64,000 bases of DNA, from positions 806,001 to 870,000 of the forward strand of contig NZ_FTPL01000001.1 in the NCBI RefSeq assembly GCF_900156305.1, given 5' to 3'. The translations under genes and the position numbers were made by a program. Positions 15,606 through 24,016 of this stretch are shown piece after piece (positions within the stretch are counted from its first letter, which is position 1; the number at the start of each line of letters is the position of its first letter). The DNA comes from Edaphobacillus lindanitolerans. GTDB lineage: Bacteria; Bacillota; Bacilli; Bacillales_A; Planococcaceae. The notes under the pieces were generated by a model. The model was not told where the DNA came from, did no database searches, and worked only from the letters and a program-made list of their open reading frames with translations.

Positions 15606-17213
15606 ATGATTAAACAGCCGCTTGAAATCGACCCGTTCATGAGCCCTACCGTCCCGGAAGAAGAAACTCTCGGGACGTCCGTGCTTTCCGTCCGAATCGG
15701 CCGGCCGCTTGAGGAAGCCTTCGCACTGCTCGGAGATTACCCATACCTGCTCGTCGAAGATGAAGACGGGAATAAAATCGGCCATCTCAGTTACGAGACC
15801 ATCGCCCTGACGATGCTGGAAGCGTTCAAGCGGAAGTGCGCTTATTTGAACACGATCCTCGGAACGATCAATGAATCATGCACCGTCATCGACGAGGAGG
15901 CCCGGGTCGTCCACTGGACACGCGGTGCGGAGGACATCTTCTCGGTGAAGGATGAGGACATACTCGGCAGGCCGATCACGGACTTCTTCCGTTCCGATCA
16001 GCTGGAAATCCTGAAATCGCTCCAGGACGGCTCCTCCGTCCTTCATCAGCAGCACCATGCGCGGGAAGACCTCGTCGTGCTCATCAACTCAAACCCTGTT
16101 CTCCTCGACGGGGAAATCGTCGGGGCGGTCGTCGCGGAAACCGACATCACCAGCCAGATCCGCCTGAACAATGAACTGCACAGCACATCCGAAAAGCTGT
16201 TCAGGCTGGAGGAACAGATCCGGAAAACGTCTTCTTCTGCCGATCCGTTCTCTTATATAAAAGGGAACAGCCGGGAACTCAAGCGGACAATCGATCTGAC
16301 GACGAAGGCCGCCCGCACAATGGCCAGCATCCTGATCAACGGGGAAAGCGGCACCGGGAAAGAGCTGTTCGCCAAAGCCGTCCATCACTTGAGGGAAAAC
16401 GGCGATGCCCCGTTCATCGCGATCAACTGCGGCGCCATTTCCGAGAGCCTGTTCGAAAGCGAAATCTTCGGCTATGAAAAGGGGGCCTTTTCCGGCGCCG
16501 ACGCAAAAGGCAAAAAAGGAAAAGTCGAGCTCGCAAAGGGCGGGACTTTATTTCTCGATGAAATCGGCGAGATGCCGCTCGAGATGCAAGTGAAGTTCCT
16601 CCGTCTTCTTCAGGAAAAGAGGTTTTTCCGTGTCGGGGGAACGAAGGAAATCGAAGTGGACTTCCGTGTGGTCGCTGCGACGAACCGCAACCTGAAAGAA
16701 CTTGTGGATGAAGGGAAATTCCGCGAAGACCTGTACTACCGGCTCAACGTCGTGAACATCAAAATCCCGCCGCTCCGCGACCGGATCGAAGACATTCTGG
16801 AACTCTCGCATTACTTCCTCTATGAGTTTTCGGTCAAGTACAACCGCCCGATCCACGGCGTATCCCAGGAAGTGATGCAGTCTCTGCTGAAGCATGACTG
16901 GCCGGGCAACATCCGGGAACTGCGCAACGTGATCGAACGGCTTGTCATTTTCTCGGACAACGGCGAAATCAAAGCCGATGACCTGCCGGCCGAAATCGAA
17001 CGGATCACCGAGCCGGCTGTCCGGGAAAAAGCGGAATTGCCCGCCAAAAACGGCAGCGGAACCCTCGCCGAGCAGCTACAGGAGTACGAGCGTGCCGTCC
17101 TCGTGCGTGAATTGGAAAACGCCGGCGGCAACAAACAGCTGTGCGCCTCGAACCTCGGCATCACCCGCGCCACCCTTTACAACCGGATGAACAAACTCGG
17201 CATCACCCTGTGA
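15606..17213 (+). CDS. Sigma-54-dependent transcriptional activator (PAS/AAA+/Fis)
   Basis: A 535-residue bacterial enhancer-binding protein. Domains in order: a CBS-like half motif at about residues 45-75 (YPYLLVEDEDGNKIGHLS), a PAS domain at about 85-195 and the AAA+ domain at about 222-455. A Fis-type helix-turn-helix lies at about 490-533. Walker A is GESGTGKE at residue 246. The sigma-54 contact loop is GAFSGA near 293 instead of GAFTGA. Walker B is GGTLFLDEIGE near 312. ATG 15606 has GGAGG 10 bases upstream; the TTG at 15585 overlaps that site. The layout resembles RocR and the clostridial proline activator PrdR. Position between divergent sigma-54 operons makes it the likely hydroxyproline- or proline-responsive regulator (inference). 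Confidence 0.93.
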   Translation: MIKQPLEIDPFMSPTVPEEETLGTSVLSVRIGRPLEEAFALLGDYPYLLVEDEDGNKIGHLSYETIALTMLEAFKRKCAYLNTILGTINESCTVIDEEARVVHWTRGAEDIFSVKDEDILGRPITDFFRSDQLEILKSLQDGSSVLHQQHHAREDLVVLINSNPVLLDGEIVGAVVAETDITSQIRLNNELHSTSEKLFRLEEQIRKTSSSADPFSYIKGNSRELKRTIDLTTKAARTMASILINGESGTGKELFAKAVHHLRENGDAPFIAINCGAISESLFESEIFGYEKGAFSGADAKGKKGKVELAKGGTLFLDEIGEMPLEMQVKFLRLLQEKRFFRVGGTKEIEVDFRVVAATNRNLKELVDEGKFREDLYYRLNVVNIKIPPLRDRIEDILELSHYFLYEFSVKYNRPIHGVSQEVMQSLLKHDWPGNIRELRNVIERLVIFSDNGEIKADDLPAEIERITEPAVREKAELPAKNGSGTLAEQLQEYERAVLVRELENAGGNKQLCASNLGITRATLYNRMNKLGITL

Positions 17214-17216
17214 CGG

Positions 17217-17235
17217 TTGGCATGAAACTTGCAAT
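17217..17235 (+). promoter_or_regulatory. Sigma-54 (-24/-12) promoter for the dehydrogenase accessory operon
   Basis: TTGGCATGAAACTTGCAAT starts 4 bases after the activator stop codon. GG (17219-17220) and GC (17231-17232) are 10 bases apart. Transcription would begin near 17244, 36 bases before ATG 17280. Confidence 0.85.
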
Positions 17236-17279
17236 GATTCAGGGAGAGCAAAAAGTCTGGGACCAGGGGGGATCTTGAA

Positions 17280-17552
17280 ATGACCGACAAGGACATGATC
17301 ATATGCAGATGCGAAGAAGTGACATACGGAGAACTGGTGGAGACCGCCAATGAATACGGGTGCAACGCACGCGAACTGAAGCTCCGCACCCGCGCGGGAA
17401 TGGGATACTGCGGCGGAAGGACATGCCGGAATATGGTGGACGCCGTCGCCTGCACCGTAACCGAACGGGATTCCAAGCAAGTCACGCTGAAGTATCAGCC
17501 GCCGGTGCGTCCGGTTCATTTTGGTGATCTGGGGGCGATCGGCCATGACTGA
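17280..17552 (+). CDS. BFD-like [2Fe-2S]-binding protein, dehydrogenase subunit
   Basis: A 90-residue protein with the bacterioferritin-associated-ferredoxin-like pattern: CRC near residues 9-11 and CGGRTC near residues 44-49. It therefore probably binds one [2Fe-2S] cluster. In many HcnB-type proteins this domain is fused to the C terminus of the FAD/NAD-binding subunit; here it is a separate small gene. It overlaps the next gene by 8 bases, which suggests a fixed stoichiometry with the two downstream subunits. Predicted role: electron transfer in D-hydroxyproline dehydrogenase together with 14262. ATG 17280 follows an AGGGGGGAT site. Confidence 0.85.
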   Translation: MTDKDMIICRCEEVTYGELVETANEYGCNARELKLRTRAGMGYCGGRTCRNMVDAVACTVTERDSKQVTLKYQPPVRPVHFGDLGAIGHD

Positions 17553-17883
17553 ACGAATTCTGGATCATTCGGTTCTCGGCAAGCTGGACACTTCGCCGAA
17601 AGTGAGTTTCCTCTTCAATGGGAAGGAATATGAAGGCATCGAAAATGAACCGATCGCGGCAGCGCTTCTGGCCAACGGCGTGCGGACGCTTCGCCGGCAC
17701 GAGGAAAGCGGCAGCCCGCGCGGCATTTATTGCAACATCGGGCACTGCTTCGAATGCCGGGTGACGGTGGACGGCGTGCAGGGCATGCGGGCGTGCCTCA
17801 CCCCGGTCAAAGACGGCATGGTCGTCACGGGCGGCGGACAGCTGGACGCACCGGTGCGGGATTGGAGGAAAAACAATGGCTGA
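17545..17883 (+). CDS. [2Fe-2S] ferredoxin-type subunit (HcnA/SoxD-like)
   Basis: A 112-residue protein with the plant-type ferredoxin cysteine pattern near residues 62-85: YCNIGHCFEC followed by MRACLTP. This is the small subunit of HcnABC-type dehydrogenases, carrying electrons from FAD. ATG 17545 (MTERILDH) overlaps the previous gene by 8 bases; a longer frame from 17521 is not needed. The next gene overlaps its stop by 8 bases. Partner assignment to the D-hydroxyproline dehydrogenase is by gene order and known alpha-beta-gamma D-hydroxyproline dehydrogenases (inference for this organism). Confidence 0.88.
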   Translation: MTERILDHSVLGKLDTSPKVSFLFNGKEYEGIENEPIAAALLANGVRTLRRHEESGSPRGIYCNIGHCFECRVTVDGVQGMRACLTPVKDGMVVTGGGQLDAPVRDWRKNNG

Positions 17884-19138
17884 CCTGATCATCATCGGAA
17901 GCGGTCCTGCGGGACTTTCTGCCGGCATCACCGCGGCGGAATGCGGGCTGTCCGTTCTCATCCTCGACGAATACCTGAAGCCAGGCGGCCGTCTGCTCGG
18001 CCAGCTCTATGAAGAACCCGGCGGAAAATGGTGGAACGGCATCGAGGAAACGAGGAAGCTCGAAAAACGGGCGGCTGCGCTAGACCTTGACATCCGGCTC
18101 GGCACCGCCGTTTCCAACATCGAAAAAGAAGACGGGCTCTGGCATGTGTACACGGACCGCGAAACATTCACGGCGCCGTCCCTCCTGCTCGCGACGGGTG
18201 CGGCCGAATCGCCGGTCGCCATCCCGGGCTGGACGCTGCCCGGCGTCATGAGCGTCGGCGCCGCACAGGTCATGACGAACGTGCACCGGGTGAAGCCGGG
18301 CAGCCGCGGTGTCATCATCGGTGTGAGCGTGTTGTCTTCGGCGATCGCCATGGAGCTGAACATCGCCGGCATCGACGTCGCCGCCATCGCCCTGCCGAAG
18401 ATGAACGAAGTGAACAAAGACGGTGCGAATCCTGCTGGCGTCATGGATTCCTTGCTTCATGTGTCCCACATGGCCCCGTCCAAATTCGTCCAGTTCGGCA
18501 GCAAGCTTATGCAGAACGACTTCATGAAGAAACTCGGCATCACGTTTTATCCGAAAGGCGGCGTGAAAATGTGGGGCATCCCGGTCATGCTCCGCAAAGC
18601 CGTCATCGAAATCTGCGGCACGGAACAGGTCGAGGGCGTCATCCTTGCCACTGTCACAACGAATGGCCAAGTAGTCCCGGGAAGCGAACAGCGCATCGAC
18701 GCCGACTTCGTCTGCATTGCCGGCGGCCTGTACCCGCTCGCCGAACTGATCGGCCTCACCGGCTGCCCGTTCCACCACATCGACGAACTCGGCGGATACG
18801 TTCCGCTGCACAATGAACAAATGGAAACCCCGGTCGACGGCCTCTACGTCGCCGGCAACATCACCGGCATCGAAGGCGCCAAAGTCGCCATGAGCCAAGG
18901 CGTGGCCGCCGCCCTCTCGATCGCCCGCAACTTCGGCCGGCAGGGTCTCGACGACATTCTCCGGGAAGCCGTCGAATACGTTGGTGAGACGAGGCGGAAA
19001 GCCCACATCCAGTTCCACCCCGAAGTGGCGGAAGGCCGTCGGAAGATGCAGCAATACTGGGAAGAGTATGAAGCAGCGCAAGAGCGGATTGCGCCGGAGG
19101 AACCGGTTGTGGAAAAGGAAGTGCTGCAGGGCGTTTGA
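17876..19138 (+). CDS. FAD/NAD(P)-dependent oxidoreductase subunit (HcnB-like)
   Basis: A 420-residue pyridine-nucleotide-disulfide-type flavoprotein. The N-terminal FAD motif LIIIGSGPAGLSAG is at residues 4-17. A second Rossmann segment (RGVIIGVSVLSSAIAMELN) lies near residue 145. GLYVAGNITGIEGAKVAMSQG near residue 322 is the FAD-ribityl region. The C terminus has no cysteines, so the BFD [2Fe-2S] domain usually fused here is absent and supplied by 17280. GGAGGAAAAACA precedes ATG 17876. With 17280, 17545 and the divergently encoded 14262 it probably forms a multi-subunit D-hydroxyproline dehydrogenase. Confidence 0.88.
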   Translation: MADLIIIGSGPAGLSAGITAAECGLSVLILDEYLKPGGRLLGQLYEEPGGKWWNGIEETRKLEKRAAALDLDIRLGTAVSNIEKEDGLWHVYTDRETFTAPSLLLATGAAESPVAIPGWTLPGVMSVGAAQVMTNVHRVKPGSRGVIIGVSVLSSAIAMELNIAGIDVAAIALPKMNEVNKDGANPAGVMDSLLHVSHMAPSKFVQFGSKLMQNDFMKKLGITFYPKGGVKMWGIPVMLRKAVIEICGTEQVEGVILATVTTNGQVVPGSEQRIDADFVCIAGGLYPLAELIGLTGCPFHHIDELGGYVPLHNEQMETPVDGLYVAGNITGIEGAKVAMSQGVAAALSIARNFGRQGLDDILREAVEYVGETRRKAHIQFHPEVAEGRRKMQQYWEEYEAAQERIAPEEPVVEKEVLQGV

Positions 19139-19489
19139 TGGAGTGGATGGGTGGTTGAGTGGTGAAGGTGATGGAGCCTTGCTTCCTTTGGAAGCAGGGC
19201 TTCTTTGGTGGGGATTGGGGGGAGAGGGATGGAGGGATGGAGTGAGTGAGCGCGTTGGACGACCGAGTGGAATCGTAGAGCGGCTGAGTGGAATCATACG
19301 CTTTCCTCCCCCCTCTTCTCTCAGGGTGAGTGGGCGTGGTAACCCGTTGAGTAGAATCGCCGGCACCCGCCGCCCCCTCTCTATGGGGATTCGGAATTCG
19401 TGGGCGAGTGAGCGCATAGGGGCACCGAGTGAGCGCGTAGGCCCGCCGAGTGGAATCATAGGCACCCGCTGCCCCTCCCTCAAACCGAA
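19139..19489. other. Non-coding stretch with 21-bp-phased word repeats
   Basis: No supported gene is present. From 19244 to 19457 a word beginning GAGTGGAATC or GAGTGAGCGC recurs at 19244, 19265, 19286, 19328, 19349, 19406, 19427 and 19448. Most steps are 21 or 42 bases. Open frames through it on both strands are repetitive and lack ribosome sites. Related words occur at 44019-44180. Confidence 0.6.
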
Positions 19490-19524
19490 AAGGGACCATC
19501 CGGATCTTCTCCGGATGGTCCCTT
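19490..19524. terminator. Strong bidirectional terminator
   Basis: A perfect 15-bp stem, AAGGGACCATCCGGA pairing with TCCGGATGGTCCCTT, has a 5-base loop. T-rich flanks follow on both strands. It ends the operon closing with the M24 gene at 19531 and may also end the plus-strand dehydrogenase operon. Confidence 0.85.
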
Positions 19525-19530
19525 CTTCTT

Positions 19531-20628
19531 TTATTTCCCGGCCGGTGACCCTTCCAGGATCACCAACTCTTTCGTTGACGGCGTGAGCACTTCACAGCCG
19601 TCTTCGGTGATGAGAAGCACGTCTTCCACACGTGCTCCGCCGACGCCCGGCAGATAAATGCCGGGTTCGATCGTGATCACCATGCCCGGCTGGAGGACTT
19701 TTTCCGTGTCCACCGAGAACAGCGGCTTTTCGTGGACTTCCAGGCCGATGCCATGGCCGGTGCCGGTTCCAGAGCGTTCGTTGTATCCGCTTTCGATTAG
19801 AACCTCCCGCATTTTCGCGTCAACTTCCGTGTCGGTCATGCCCGGCTTGATCTGGCTACGGCAGTTCATGAATGACCGCAGCACGACGTCCTGGATTTCC
19901 AGCATTTTCTCGTCCGGTTGTCCGACCGCCACCACCCGTGAAATATCCGACCAATAGCATTCGTAATTCGCCCCGAAGTCGATCGTGATCATGTCGCCAT
20001 CCTCGATCACCTTGTCGCTCGCCCGGCCATGCGGCATTGACGAACGGACACCGGACGCGACAATCGGATAAAATCCGACCGAATGTCCGCCGTGTTCCTT
20101 GATGAACCGGACGAGCTCATCCGCCACGTCCGTCTCTTTCTGCCCGGGACGGATGAATCCGAGAATATGCTCGAACGCCTCATCCGTGATCTTGGAGGCA
20201 ACACGGAGCTTCTCGATCTCCTCCGGCGTCTTGATCATCCTGATATTTTCAATCAAGTCATACGTCGGAACGAGTTCTGCCCCAGTCTGGCCTTTGAGCC
20301 GATCGAAGTTTCCGACGCTCACGTGCTGTTGCTCGAACCCGACGCGCTTCAGTCCGTGCCTTTCAATCTCACGCGCCACTTCATCATAAATCTTCTGCTT
20401 GTGCCCAGTATGCTCGGCGTGAAGCACGACCTCGAGTCCCGTCTGCTGGCCAGCCTGCTCGAAATACCGGTAATCCGTAATGAATTCCGCCTTGTCGCGG
20501 GTTATCAGAACGACGCCGTTGCTGCCCGTAAAGCCCGACACATACCGCCGGTTCCATTCCCCCGTAATAATCATTCCATCCAGCCCAAGCCGGTCCATTT
20601 CCGTACGGATTGTTTCGTAGTGACTCAT
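19531..20628 (-). CDS. M24 family Xaa-Pro aminopeptidase/dipeptidase
   Basis: A 365-residue pita-bread metallopeptidase, typical in length for Bacillus YqhT/PepQ-like proteins. All five metal ligands are present: D217 (TIDFG), D228 (YWSDISR), H292 (GTGHGIGLEVHE), E321 (IEPGIY) and E335 (RVED). It releases residues N-terminal to proline or splits Xaa-Pro dipeptides in the cytoplasm. It is the last gene of a minus-strand operon with the second peptide importer and a racemase (27783 to 19531), so uptake, cleavage and epimerisation are co-transcribed. ATG 20628 follows AAAGGAGATGGGGAA. A strong terminator follows. Confidence 0.93.
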   Translation of the reverse strand: MSHYETIRTEMDRLGLDGMIITGEWNRRYVSGFTGSNGVVLITRDKAEFITDYRYFEQAGQQTGLEVVLHAEHTGHKQKIYDEVAREIERHGLKRVGFEQQHVSVGNFDRLKGQTGAELVPTYDLIENIRMIKTPEEIEKLRVASKITDEAFEHILGFIRPGQKETDVADELVRFIKEHGGHSVGFYPIVASGVRSSMPHGRASDKVIEDGDMITIDFGANYECYWSDISRVVAVGQPDEKMLEIQDVVLRSFMNCRSQIKPGMTDTEVDAKMREVLIESGYNERSGTGTGHGIGLEVHEKPLFSVDTEKVLQPGMVITIEPGIYLPGVGGARVEDVLLITEDGCEVLTPSTKELVILEGSPAGK

Positions 20629-20646
20629 TTCCCCATCTCCTTTGAT

Positions 20647-20991
20647 TTAATATAGATAAAATCCGTTGACGGCCGTTCCGCAGATCAACAAACTCCCCAA
20701 AACAACTGCGAGCCTGAATGCATCGCTCTTCTTCGCCGGTTCGTCCGCTTCCTCCCCGTCCGTCATCCCGGACACATAGGCTTCCACCTTTGACGATTGG
20801 CGACGGAATGATTTGAACGCGCGGATAAATCCGTCAAACACGCCTGACCGGACGACCTGCACGGCGCCTCCCACCCAAAACAGGCCGGCTCCGAACAAGA
20901 ATAGCGGATCCGCAAGTTTCCCTCCCGAGACAACGTCTGCTGCCAGGAGCAGCACGGCAAGAACAAAACACATGAGCAGCAAGCGCTTCAT
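20647..20991 (-). CDS. Hypothetical membrane protein within the opp operon
   Basis: A 114-residue protein with three hydrophobic segments at about residues 3-20, 28-47 and 93-112. A polar basic/acidic middle reads FKSFRRQSSKVEAYV and DGEEADEPAKK. ATG 20991 overlaps the stop of the fused ATPase gene (ATGA). Size, topology and place next to opp genes recall DUF3899-type proteins, but I cannot confirm that family by eye. A role in transporter assembly or stability would be a guess. Confidence 0.7.
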   Translation of the reverse strand: MKRLLLMCFVLAVLLLAADVVSGGKLADPLFLFGAGLFWVGGAVQVVRSGVFDGFIRAFKSFRRQSSKVEAYVSGMTDGEEADEPAKKSDAFRLAVVLGSLLICGTAVNGFYLY

Positions 20992-22985
20992 ACCAATTCC
21001 CCCTCCGTCAACACGCGGTCACCGGCCAGGTTTCCGGCAGCATGGCGGGACGCCTCTTCCTCTGAACAAAGAAGCCAATGGCCCGGTGTTACTTCGCGGA
21101 ACCGATCTTCTTCCGAGTGCACGAACTCCGCCTTCTCCATCCGCTCTCTTGACCGGGTGGCATGGGGATCGGCAACCGGGATGGCCGACAGGAGCGACCG
21201 GGTATAAGGGTGCAGCGGGTTTTCGTACAGTTCGTCGCTATCCGCCACCTCCACGAGACGGCCCTTGTACATGACACCGACCCGGTCGCTGATATAGCGG
21301 ACCATCGACAAATCGTGTGCGATGAAAATATAGGTGAGTCCTTTTTCCTTCTGCAGCTTTTTCAGCAAGTTCACGACCTGTGCCTGGATTGACACATCCA
21401 GCGCCGAGATCGGTTCATCGGCGATGATTAAATCCGGCTCCACGGCCAATGCCCTGGCGATGCCGATCCGCTGGCGCTGCCCGCCGCTGAATTCGTGCGG
21501 ATAGCGGTTGGCGTGCTCTTTCGCCAAACCGACCGTTTCCAGCAGTTGATGCACTTTTTCCATTCGCTTCCTTCGGTCGGTATAGAGCCGGTGGATATCC
21601 ATTCCTTCGGCGATGATGTCGGCGACCGTCCAGCGCGGATTGAGGGAAGAATAAGGATCCTGGAAGACCATCTGGATTTTCTTCTTCAACTCCGACTGCT
21701 TCATGGAGCGCACGTCTTCTCCCATATACCGGACCTCTCCCCCGTACCGGGGATTAAGTCCGATGATCGTCCGGCCGGTGGTTGACTTTCCGCAGCCCGA
21801 TTCCCCGACAAGCCCGAATGTTTCTCCCTTGAACACATCCAGGGAAATGCCGTCCACCGCCTTCACGGTGTGCTTTTTGTTGATTTGGAAATGCTGCTTC
21901 AAATCACGGATTTCAAGAAGCTTTTCCGTCCGGTCCAGAGCCGGGACTTCCTCAGCTGATGCATGAAGCTCCTCTTTGATCTTCATCTGTTCAATCCGTA
22001 GGGCAACCTTTTTGGCCTTATCATGCAGCAGCCATGTCGCCGCGAAGTGGGTATCGCTCACCTTGAACATCGGCGGGGCCTGCTCGAAGTCAATCTTCAA
22101 CGCATGTTCATTGCGCTCCGCAAAGGCGTCTCCTTTGGGCGGATAGAGGAGGTTCGGCGGCGAGCCCGGAATCGTCTTTAATTCATCGCTGCCGAGTTTC
22201 AGATCCGGCATCGCCTCAAGAAGCCCTTTCGTATACGGGTGCTGAGGATTGTAAAACACTTCGTCCGTCTTGCCGATCTCCACTATTTTCCCCGCATACA
22301 TGACCGCCACCCGGTCTGCAACTTCCGCCACAACGCCGAGATCATGCGTGATGAAAAGAAACGAAGTACCGGTCCGGTCGCGCAAATCTTTGATCAGATC
22401 CAGAATCTGAGCCTGGACCGAAACATCAAGTGCGGTCGTCGGCTCATCCGCAATCACGATTTCCGGGTTGCAGGCAAGGGCCATCGCGATGACCACACGC
22501 TGCTGCATGCCTCCTGAAAATTGGTGTGGATAAAGGCCCGCCCTCTCGTGCGCGTCCGGAATTCCGACCAGTTCCATGAGCTCAAGCATTTTCGCCTCCG
22601 CCTCTTTGCGGGACACCTTCTGATGAGTCAGAATCCCTTCCATGATCTGCTTTTTCACGGGCATCGTCGGATTCAGCGAAGTCATCGGATCCTGAAAGAT
22701 GATGGAGATTTCCGCTCCGCGGAGTGACCGCATGCGCTTCTTGCTGAACTTGGTGATGTCTTCGCCTTTATAAATAATACTGCCGGCCTTTACGCGCCCG
22801 GCGGGTTTTGGCACGAGCCCTGCCAGGCTCTTTGACATGACCGACTTGCCGGATCCGGACTCACCGACGACCGCGAGGATTTCACCGCGCCGGAGGTCGA
22901 ATTCCACCCCACGGACCGCCTGAACTTCTCCGGCATCCGTATCAAATGAAACGTTCAAGTTGTTCACTGAAAGAATGGTTTCCAT
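20988..22985 (-). CDS. Fused peptide ABC transporter ATPase (OppD-OppF fusion)
   Basis: A 665-residue protein with two complete ATPase modules. Module 1 (about residues 1-270) has GESGSGKS near 42, signature [14 protein letters not shown] and Walker [15 protein letters not shown]. Module 2 (about 365-610) has GESGCGKS near 399, signature [15 protein letters not shown] and [14 protein letters not shown]. In most bacteria these are separate OppD and OppF proteins; the other two importers in this window keep them separate. A linker rich in charged residues joins them at about 275-360. The C-terminal cysteine cluster of OppF is reduced. ATG 22985 follows AAGGAGGAGG. Confidence 0.93.
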   Translation of the reverse strand: METILSVNNLNVSFDTDAGEVQAVRGVEFDLRRGEILAVVGESGSGKSVMSKSLAGLVPKPAGRVKAGSIIYKGEDITKFSKKRMRSLRGAEISIIFQDPMTSLNPTMPVKKQIMEGILTHQKVSRKEAEAKMLELMELVGIPDAHERAGLYPHQFSGGMQQRVVIAMALACNPEIVIADEPTTALDVSVQAQILDLIKDLRDRTGTSFLFITHDLGVVAEVADRVAVMYAGKIVEIGKTDEVFYNPQHPYTKGLLEAMPDLKLGSDELKTIPGSPPNLLYPPKGDAFAERNEHALKIDFEQAPPMFKVSDTHFAATWLLHDKAKKVALRIEQMKIKEELHASAEEVPALDRTEKLLEIRDLKQHFQINKKHTVKAVDGISLDVFKGETFGLVGESGCGKSTTGRTIIGLNPRYGGEVRYMGEDVRSMKQSELKKKIQMVFQDPYSSLNPRWTVADIIAEGMDIHRLYTDRRKRMEKVHQLLETVGLAKEHANRYPHEFSGGQRQRIGIARALAVEPDLIIADEPISALDVSIQAQVVNLLKKLQKEKGLTYIFIAHDLSMVRYISDRVGVMYKGRLVEVADSDELYENPLHPYTRSLLSAIPVADPHATRSRERMEKAEFVHSEEDRFREVTPGHWLLCSEEEASRHAAGNLAGDRVLTEGELV

Positions 22986-22996
22986 CGTCCTCCTCC

Positions 22997-24016
22997 TTAT
23001 TTGCGCATTTTCGGATCCAGCGAATCCCGCAGCCCGTCCCCTAGCAGATTGAAGCTCACCATGATCAGGCTGATGATGATCGACGAGAACATGAGCAGAT
23101 GCGGATAGATCTTCATCATCTTGAAGCCGTCATTGACGAGCGTTCCGAGTGAAGCAATCGGCGGCTGAAGGCCGAGTCCGATAAAGCTGAGGAACGCTTC
23201 CGTAAAGATGGCACTCGGAATCGTGAACATGGTTGTGATGATGATCGGTCCGAGCGTATTCGGAATCAGATGGCCGCCCATGAGCCTGCCATCACCCGCT
23301 CCGAGCGTCCGGGAAGCCAGCACGAATTCCTGATTTTTCAGCTTCAGCACTTGCCCCCTGACGATCCGGGCCATGTTGACCCAGCCGGTGATCACCATGG
23401 CGAGCGTGATCGAAACGATTCCCGGCTGCAACACAAGAATCAGCAGGATCACGATAATGAGACTCGGAATTCCGATCAGCACTTCAATGATCCGCTGCAT
23501 CACATTGTCCACCCGGCCGCCGTAATAAGCCGAGATGCTGCCATAGGCGACGCCGATCACCAGATCCAGTGCCGCGGCAAGAAACGCAATATATAGCGAA
23601 ATCCTCGTTCCTTCCCAGATCCTTGTCCAGATATCCCGCCCGAGACTGTCCGTCCCGAACCAGTAATACCCCTCGACGCCTTTCGCTTCATACTGATCAA
23701 CGCCACGGATGTCCGCCCCACTCATGCCGAGCCAGGAGATTTTCTCGAGTCCTGGAACCTTCGGAGGCAGGTTGGCATGCTCCAGATTCTGATCATCAAA
23801 ACCGTGCGAGTTCATGTAAGGGCCTGCCACTGCCAGGAACAGGATGAGCCCGATCATGATCAGCCCGGCGAATGCCCCTTTGTTTTTCCGCAACCGTCCC
23901 CAGGAATCCTTCCAATATGAGGTGGTAGGAACGGATGCCCGTACCTGCTTTTTGCGGCCTTCCTCTCCCGACAGTTCAAATAAACCATCATGCAATTCTG
24001 CTTCATCCATTCGCAC
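22997..24016 (-). CDS. Oligopeptide ABC transporter permease, OppC type
   Basis: A 339-residue permease with a long cytoplasmic N terminus and a first helix near residue 45-65. The TDSLGRDIWTRIWEGTRIS motif is near residue 122. The EAA loop (QEFVLASRTLGAGDGRLMGGHLIPN) is near residue 225. A GTG start at 24016 is preferred, 8 bases after AGGAGG; the frame can be extended to 24025. It overlaps the end of the OppB gene, as expected for coupled permease genes. An insertion of about 40 residues before the TDSLGRD motif distinguishes it from the DppC types at 1 and 38446. Confidence 0.9.
   Translation of the reverse strand: MRMDEAELHDGLFELSGEEGRKKQVRASVPTTSYWKDSWGRLRKNKGAFAGLIMIGLILFLAVAGPYMNSHGFDDQNLEHANLPPKVPGLEKISWLGMSGADIRGVDQYEAKGVEGYYWFGTDSLGRDIWTRIWEGTRISLYIAFLAAALDLVIGVAYGSISAYYGGRVDNVMQRIIEVLIGIPSLIIVILLILVLQPGIVSITLAMVITGWVNMARIVRGQVLKLKNQEFVLASRTLGAGDGRLMGGHLIPNTLGPIIITTMFTIPSAIFTEAFLSFIGLGLQPPIASLGTLVNDGFKMMKIYPHLLMFSSIIISLIMVSFNLLGDGLRDSLDPKMRK

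Noticed and set aside
19244-19457. Possible CRISPR array
   Set aside because: Units are degenerate and only about 21 bp apart including the spacer. There are no cas genes and no conserved long repeat.
18080-19483. Minus-strand open frame of 467 codons opposite the HcnB-like gene
   Set aside because: Antisense shadow whose first part translates the 21-bp repeats. No ribosome site and no recognisable domain.
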